Shown here piece after piece: positions 61,288 through 64,000 of a stretch of DNA of 64,000 nucleotides (the stretch's first letter is position 1; every line of letters starts with the position of its first letter). The stretch comes from UBA7672 sp047601145 (GTDB taxonomy: Bacteria > Pseudomonadota > Alphaproteobacteria > Caulobacterales > Hyphomonadaceae). The DNA lies in contig JASGJW010000001.1 in the NCBI GenBank assembly GCA_047601145.1, positions 1,240,001 to 1,304,000 on the forward strand, in the 5' to 3' direction. The notes under the pieces are model-generated. The model was not told where the DNA came from and searched no databases. It saw only the letters and a program-made list of their open reading frames with translations. Both the position numbers and the translations under genes were made by a program.

Positions 61288-62217
61288 ATGAAAAGACATC
61301 TGTTGTGCGCTTCGCTGGCCATCGCGCTGATGGCTGCGTGCGGACAGGCGAAGCCTGCGGAAACGGCAGCTGCACCCGAAGCGCCTGCGCCTGCGCCGAC
61401 GGCTCCGGCGGTGAAGTACGGCGACAACGCTGCGGCCGGGACGACCTTCGTCCATGACGGCGTGACGCTTTACTACGAGACCTACGGTGAAGGCGAGCCG
61501 CTGTTGCTGGTGCACGGCAATGGCGCGAGCATCAGCAGTTTCAAGGCGCAGATCGAATTCTTCAAGCCGAAGTATCGCGTCATCGCGATGGACAGCCGCG
61601 ACCAGGGCAAGTCGAGCGACAGCGCGGGGCCGATCACCTACGAGAAAATGACAGACGATCTTGCTGCGCTCCTTGATCATCTCAAGTCCGGGCCGGTGAA
61701 CGTGCTTGGCTGGAGCGATGGCGGCATCGAGGCGCTGCTGCTGGGAGTTCGCCATCCTGACAAGGTCAAGAAGCTCGCGGTGATGGCGGCCAATCTCAAT
61801 CCGAGCCTCAAGGCGATCTATCCGGAAACCGAGGCTTGGGCGAAAGAGATGAGCGCGTCCATTCCGCCGGAAGCGCGGGCGACGCCGGAGGGCAAGCGTA
61901 CGCTCAAGGTTCTCGCCACGCTTCTGGCCGAGCCGCATATCGATCCGAAAACGCTGGGCAGGATTGCCGCGCCAACGTTGATCATGGCGAGCGACCATGA
62001 CCTGATCCGCACAGAGCATACGGTCGAGATCTACAACGCCATTCCCAACGCCAACCTGGCGATCTTCCCGAACGCGACGCACTTCGTGCCGTACGACGAT
62101 CCCGAGCTGTTCAATACGACGGTCGAGCGTTTCTTCACGACGCCGTTCAAGCAGCGGGATCGCATTGCGGATGTGATGGCGTCGCTGGAGAAATTCATGG
62201 CTGAAGCTGCAAAGTGA
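61288..62217 (+). CDS. alpha/beta-hydrolase lipoprotein
   Basis: A 309-residue predicted lipoprotein (lipobox MAAC) with an alpha/beta-hydrolase fold. Oxyanion strand LLLVHGNGASISSF, nucleophile elbow GWSDGG, acid region IMASDHD, His in NATHFVPYDDP. A Pro/Ala-rich linker follows the Cys. It would act as an esterase or related hydrolase in the envelope. It is followed closely by the convergent rppH gene. Confidence 0.82.
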   Translation: MKRHLLCASLAIALMAACGQAKPAETAAAPEAPAPAPTAPAVKYGDNAAAGTTFVHDGVTLYYETYGEGEPLLLVHGNGASISSFKAQIEFFKPKYRVIAMDSRDQGKSSDSAGPITYEKMTDDLAALLDHLKSGPVNVLGWSDGGIEALLLGVRHPDKVKKLAVMAANLNPSLKAIYPETEAWAKEMSASIPPEARATPEGKRTLKVLATLLAEPHIDPKTLGRIAAPTLIMASDHDLIRTEHTVEIYNAIPNANLAIFPNATHFVPYDDPELFNTTVERFFTTPFKQRDRIADVMASLEKFMAEAAK

Positions 62218-62229
62218 GCCTGTGGGCCG

Positions 62230-62748
62230 TCAGACCGGTGCAGCCCATTTCGCGAAGCGTCTTGCGACCTCGGTATAGACGGCGGCCTTGAACGGGATCA
62301 CCAGGCCGGGCGCGTCTTCCAGCGCGGCCCATTTCCATGCTTCGAATTCGGGCGAGTGGTCGTCGAGGCGGACGTCGGTATCGGAGCCGATGAAGCGGTA
62401 GGCGAACCATTTCTGGCGCTGGCCGAAATAGGGGCCGGCGAGCTTGGCCTTCAGCGCGGGCGGGAAGTCGTAGAACAGCCAGGGTTCGAGTTCTTCCAGC
62501 AGTTCGACGTGAGTGGCCTTGAGGCCGGTTTCCTCACCGAGTTCGCGGATGGCGGCCTGGACGGGCGTCTCGCCGCGATCGATCCCGCCCTGTGGCATCT
62601 GCCAGGCATAGCGCCCTTCGTCCTTGCGGACGCCAGCGCGGCGGCCGACCCAGACATGGCCCTTCTTCGAGAAGATCGCGAGGCCGACATTGGGCCGATA
62701 GAGCGATGGGTCACGCCCGCCCTGTTCGGGGAGGGCCTTGTCGATCAC
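62230..62748 (-). CDS. rppH: RNA pyrophosphohydrolase (Nudix)
   Basis: A 172-residue Nudix hydrolase removing pyrophosphate from 5'-triphosphate RNA to start decay. The Nudix box is complete: GGIDRGETPVQAAIRELGEETGL. Upstream YRPNVGLAIFSKKGHVWVGRR and WQMPQGG are typical of RppH. The GTG at 62748 gives normal family length and overlaps the stop of the DUF610 gene by 4 bases (GTGA); a start at 62832 would overlap that gene by 88 bases. Confidence 0.9.
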   Translation of the reverse strand: MIDKALPEQGGRDPSLYRPNVGLAIFSKKGHVWVGRRAGVRKDEGRYAWQMPQGGIDRGETPVQAAIRELGEETGLKATHVELLEELEPWLFYDFPPALKAKLAGPYFGQRQKWFAYRFIGSDTDVRLDDHSPEFEAWKWAALEDAPGLVIPFKAAVYTEVARRFAKWAAPV

Positions 62749-63911
62749 GGCTTGCCGCCGCGCGCCGCAACACCGGCAGAAGCCGACGCCGGAGCCAGCT
62801 GGTAGCCTTTGGCCTTGAGGCCTTCGGCCCACACGCGAAACTGCTCGATCGTAACCGGGTAGGCGAAGCCGACGCCGATCGCCTTGCCGTTCTGGATGGC
62901 GAGGGCTTCAAGGGCGAGGAGTTCGCGATCGATCGCGTCGGCCGAGAGTTCGGCGTCGACGATCCGGTCGGCGATCGTGAAGTCGAGGCCGGTCTGGTCG
63001 GCGACCTGCGGCAGGACCGAGCGGGCTGCGGCGCCATCGTGCAGGAAGACGAGGCCGCGATCCTTGAGGGCTTTCATCACCGGCGTGGCGGCTGTCGAGT
63101 CGGTCGCGAACTTCGCGCCCTGATAGTTGGTGACGCCGAAATAGCCGGTCGCCTTGCCGAGCAGGATGCTGAGACGGCGGACGTTCTCTTCCGCCTTGGC
63201 GGAGGTGACGAGCGTCTGCGGGCCGGTATCGACGTTCGGATAGTCGTAGGCTTCCATCGGAAGCTCGAGCAGGACTTCGTGGCCGGCTGCGCGGGCCTTG
63301 TTGATCCAGCCCTGAAGGTCGTTGGCGTAGGGCACGAAGGACAGCGTCACTTCCGGCGGCAGTTCGTTGATCGCGGCCAGCGTGTGCTTCTGCGTCATGC
63401 CGAGGCCGCCCACGATGAGCGAGATCTTCGGCGTACCGGCGGGGCCAGCGAACGGACGGGCATAGGCTTCGGCAGGCGTGCGGCCATCGGGGCCGATCTT
63501 CGGCAGGTCGCCCGCGGCGGTGCGCTCGAAGAAGCCGGCGAGCGGCGCGCGCGGCAGGGCGGCGGCTGTCGTCGTGGAATTGGTGGAGATCTCGGTAACG
63601 GTCATGTTGGCTTCGCCGCCATCGCCGCCGCCTTCAGAGATCGAGTCGTCATACTCGACGCCAAGGCTGGGCTTGGCGGCGGCGTCATTCAGCGCTTCAG
63701 GCGAAAGTCGGTTCTTGAGGAGCGGCGGCGGGCCGTTCTGGTCGGGCAGGAGGACGAGGTCGATGCGCGGGCTGCCGGCGTCGGCATCGCCGAACAGGAA
63801 GGCCGTGCCGATGGCGCCGGTTGCAAGCGTTCCGAAGGCAGCCAGGCTGAGCGCGACATGGCTCAGGCCAGTGCGAAGCGCGGAGCCGTCAGCCGTTTTT
63901 GACGCAGACAT
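62745..63911 (-). CDS. divergent polysaccharide deacetylase family protein (DUF610/YibQ-like)
   Basis: A 388-residue protein with an N-terminal membrane segment (SLAAFGTLATGAIGTAFLFG) and linker. A C-terminal deacetylase-like barrel has ISLIVGGLGMTQKHTLAAINELPPEVTLSFVPYANDLQGW, ELPMEAYDYPNVDTGPQTL, NYQGAKF and FLHDGAAARS. The metal His/Asp of true deacetylases are not obvious, as usual in this divergent family. It is translated with rppH (4-base overlap). AGAGGA lies seven bases before the ATG at 63911. Role likely in the envelope; not proven. Confidence 0.85.
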   Translation of the reverse strand: MSASKTADGSALRTGLSHVALSLAAFGTLATGAIGTAFLFGDADAGSPRIDLVLLPDQNGPPPLLKNRLSPEALNDAAAKPSLGVEYDDSISEGGGDGGEANMTVTEISTNSTTTAAALPRAPLAGFFERTAAGDLPKIGPDGRTPAEAYARPFAGPAGTPKISLIVGGLGMTQKHTLAAINELPPEVTLSFVPYANDLQGWINKARAAGHEVLLELPMEAYDYPNVDTGPQTLVTSAKAEENVRRLSILLGKATGYFGVTNYQGAKFATDSTAATPVMKALKDRGLVFLHDGAAARSVLPQVADQTGLDFTIADRIVDAELSADAIDRELLALEALAIQNGKAIGVGFAYPVTIEQFRVWAEGLKAKGYQLAPASASAGVAARGGKP

Positions 63912-64000
63912 GCAGGTCCTCTCATACACCCCCAGCCCAAGAGACGAACCTTCGCCACATAGCGTTAAGAACGCGGTAACGCGGCTGCGGCGGTTTGGCC

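Overview
This is a GC-rich, densely packed chromosomal segment from an alphaproteobacterium, most likely Caulobacterales (Caulobacter/Hyphomonas-like). Support comes from a GapR (DUF2312) nucleoid protein, CC0125/CC1285-type lipoproteins, alphaproteobacterial bL36 and PriA forms, a DUF610 deacetylase-like protein next to rppH near atpC, and many small Sec/Lol lipoproteins. The placement is inference. I see no rRNA, tRNA, insertion sequence, prophage or CRISPR array.

Layout. 1-6.4 kb: end of 5-formyl-THF cyclo-ligase, OpgH glucan glucosyltransferase, an S9 dipeptidyl peptidase and an MFS transporter. 6.4-19.7 kb: envelope and housekeeping genes (lytic transglycosylase, bL36, TPR lipoprotein, gapR, thioesterase, legumain-like C13 protein, VWA/CoxE protein, SDR, two paralogous lipoproteins, EF-hand protein, amidase). 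20.1-27.5 kb: the most unusual locus, a 1721-residue protein built almost wholly of Thr-rich octapeptide repeats, followed by a TPR-GT41 (OGT/SPINDLY-like) glycosyltransferase. 27.5-36.8 kb: lipoproteins, DMT exporter, second amidase, esterase, xerC and priA. 36.9-46.4 kb: cytochrome c/GST group with a divergent LysR gene, VOC protein, methyltransferase, cdd, enoyl-CoA hydratase, a TIR-transmembrane-FGE fusion and pyk. 47-51.8 kb: PadR/membrane-protein pair, a redoxin-cytochrome c-copper monooxygenase-like-EF-hand lipoprotein and an old-yellow-enzyme homologue. 52.4-61.2 kb: an interrupted ATP synthase locus (atpH, atpA, small lipoprotein, atpG, FkbM methyltransferase, atpD, strong terminator, three other genes, atpC). 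61.3-64 kb: hydrolase, rppH and the DUF610 protein.

The strongest candidate for an undescribed system is the octapeptide-repeat giant with its neighbouring OGT-like enzyme. The 8-residue period is kept exactly in phase over about 5 kb, overlaid by acidic marker octads and a third-order period of roughly 1.6-1.8 kb. The Thr/Ser-rich protein is an obvious candidate substrate for the glycosyltransferase, whose start codon directly follows a strong stem-loop.

atpA and atpD each contain a one-base insertion that turns an expected TCGACTCG (holding GACTC, a GANTC site) into TCGAACTCG. Because both genes are otherwise intact and essential, I read these as sequence errors and annotate full-length genes. 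Regulatory structure seen by eye includes a palindrome (TTGACA-G-TGTCAA) shared by two distant promoters, a PadR-type operator overlapping a -10 element, dyads between GST and LysR genes, and a leader before the DMT exporter whose pairing would hide its Shine-Dalgarno sequence.
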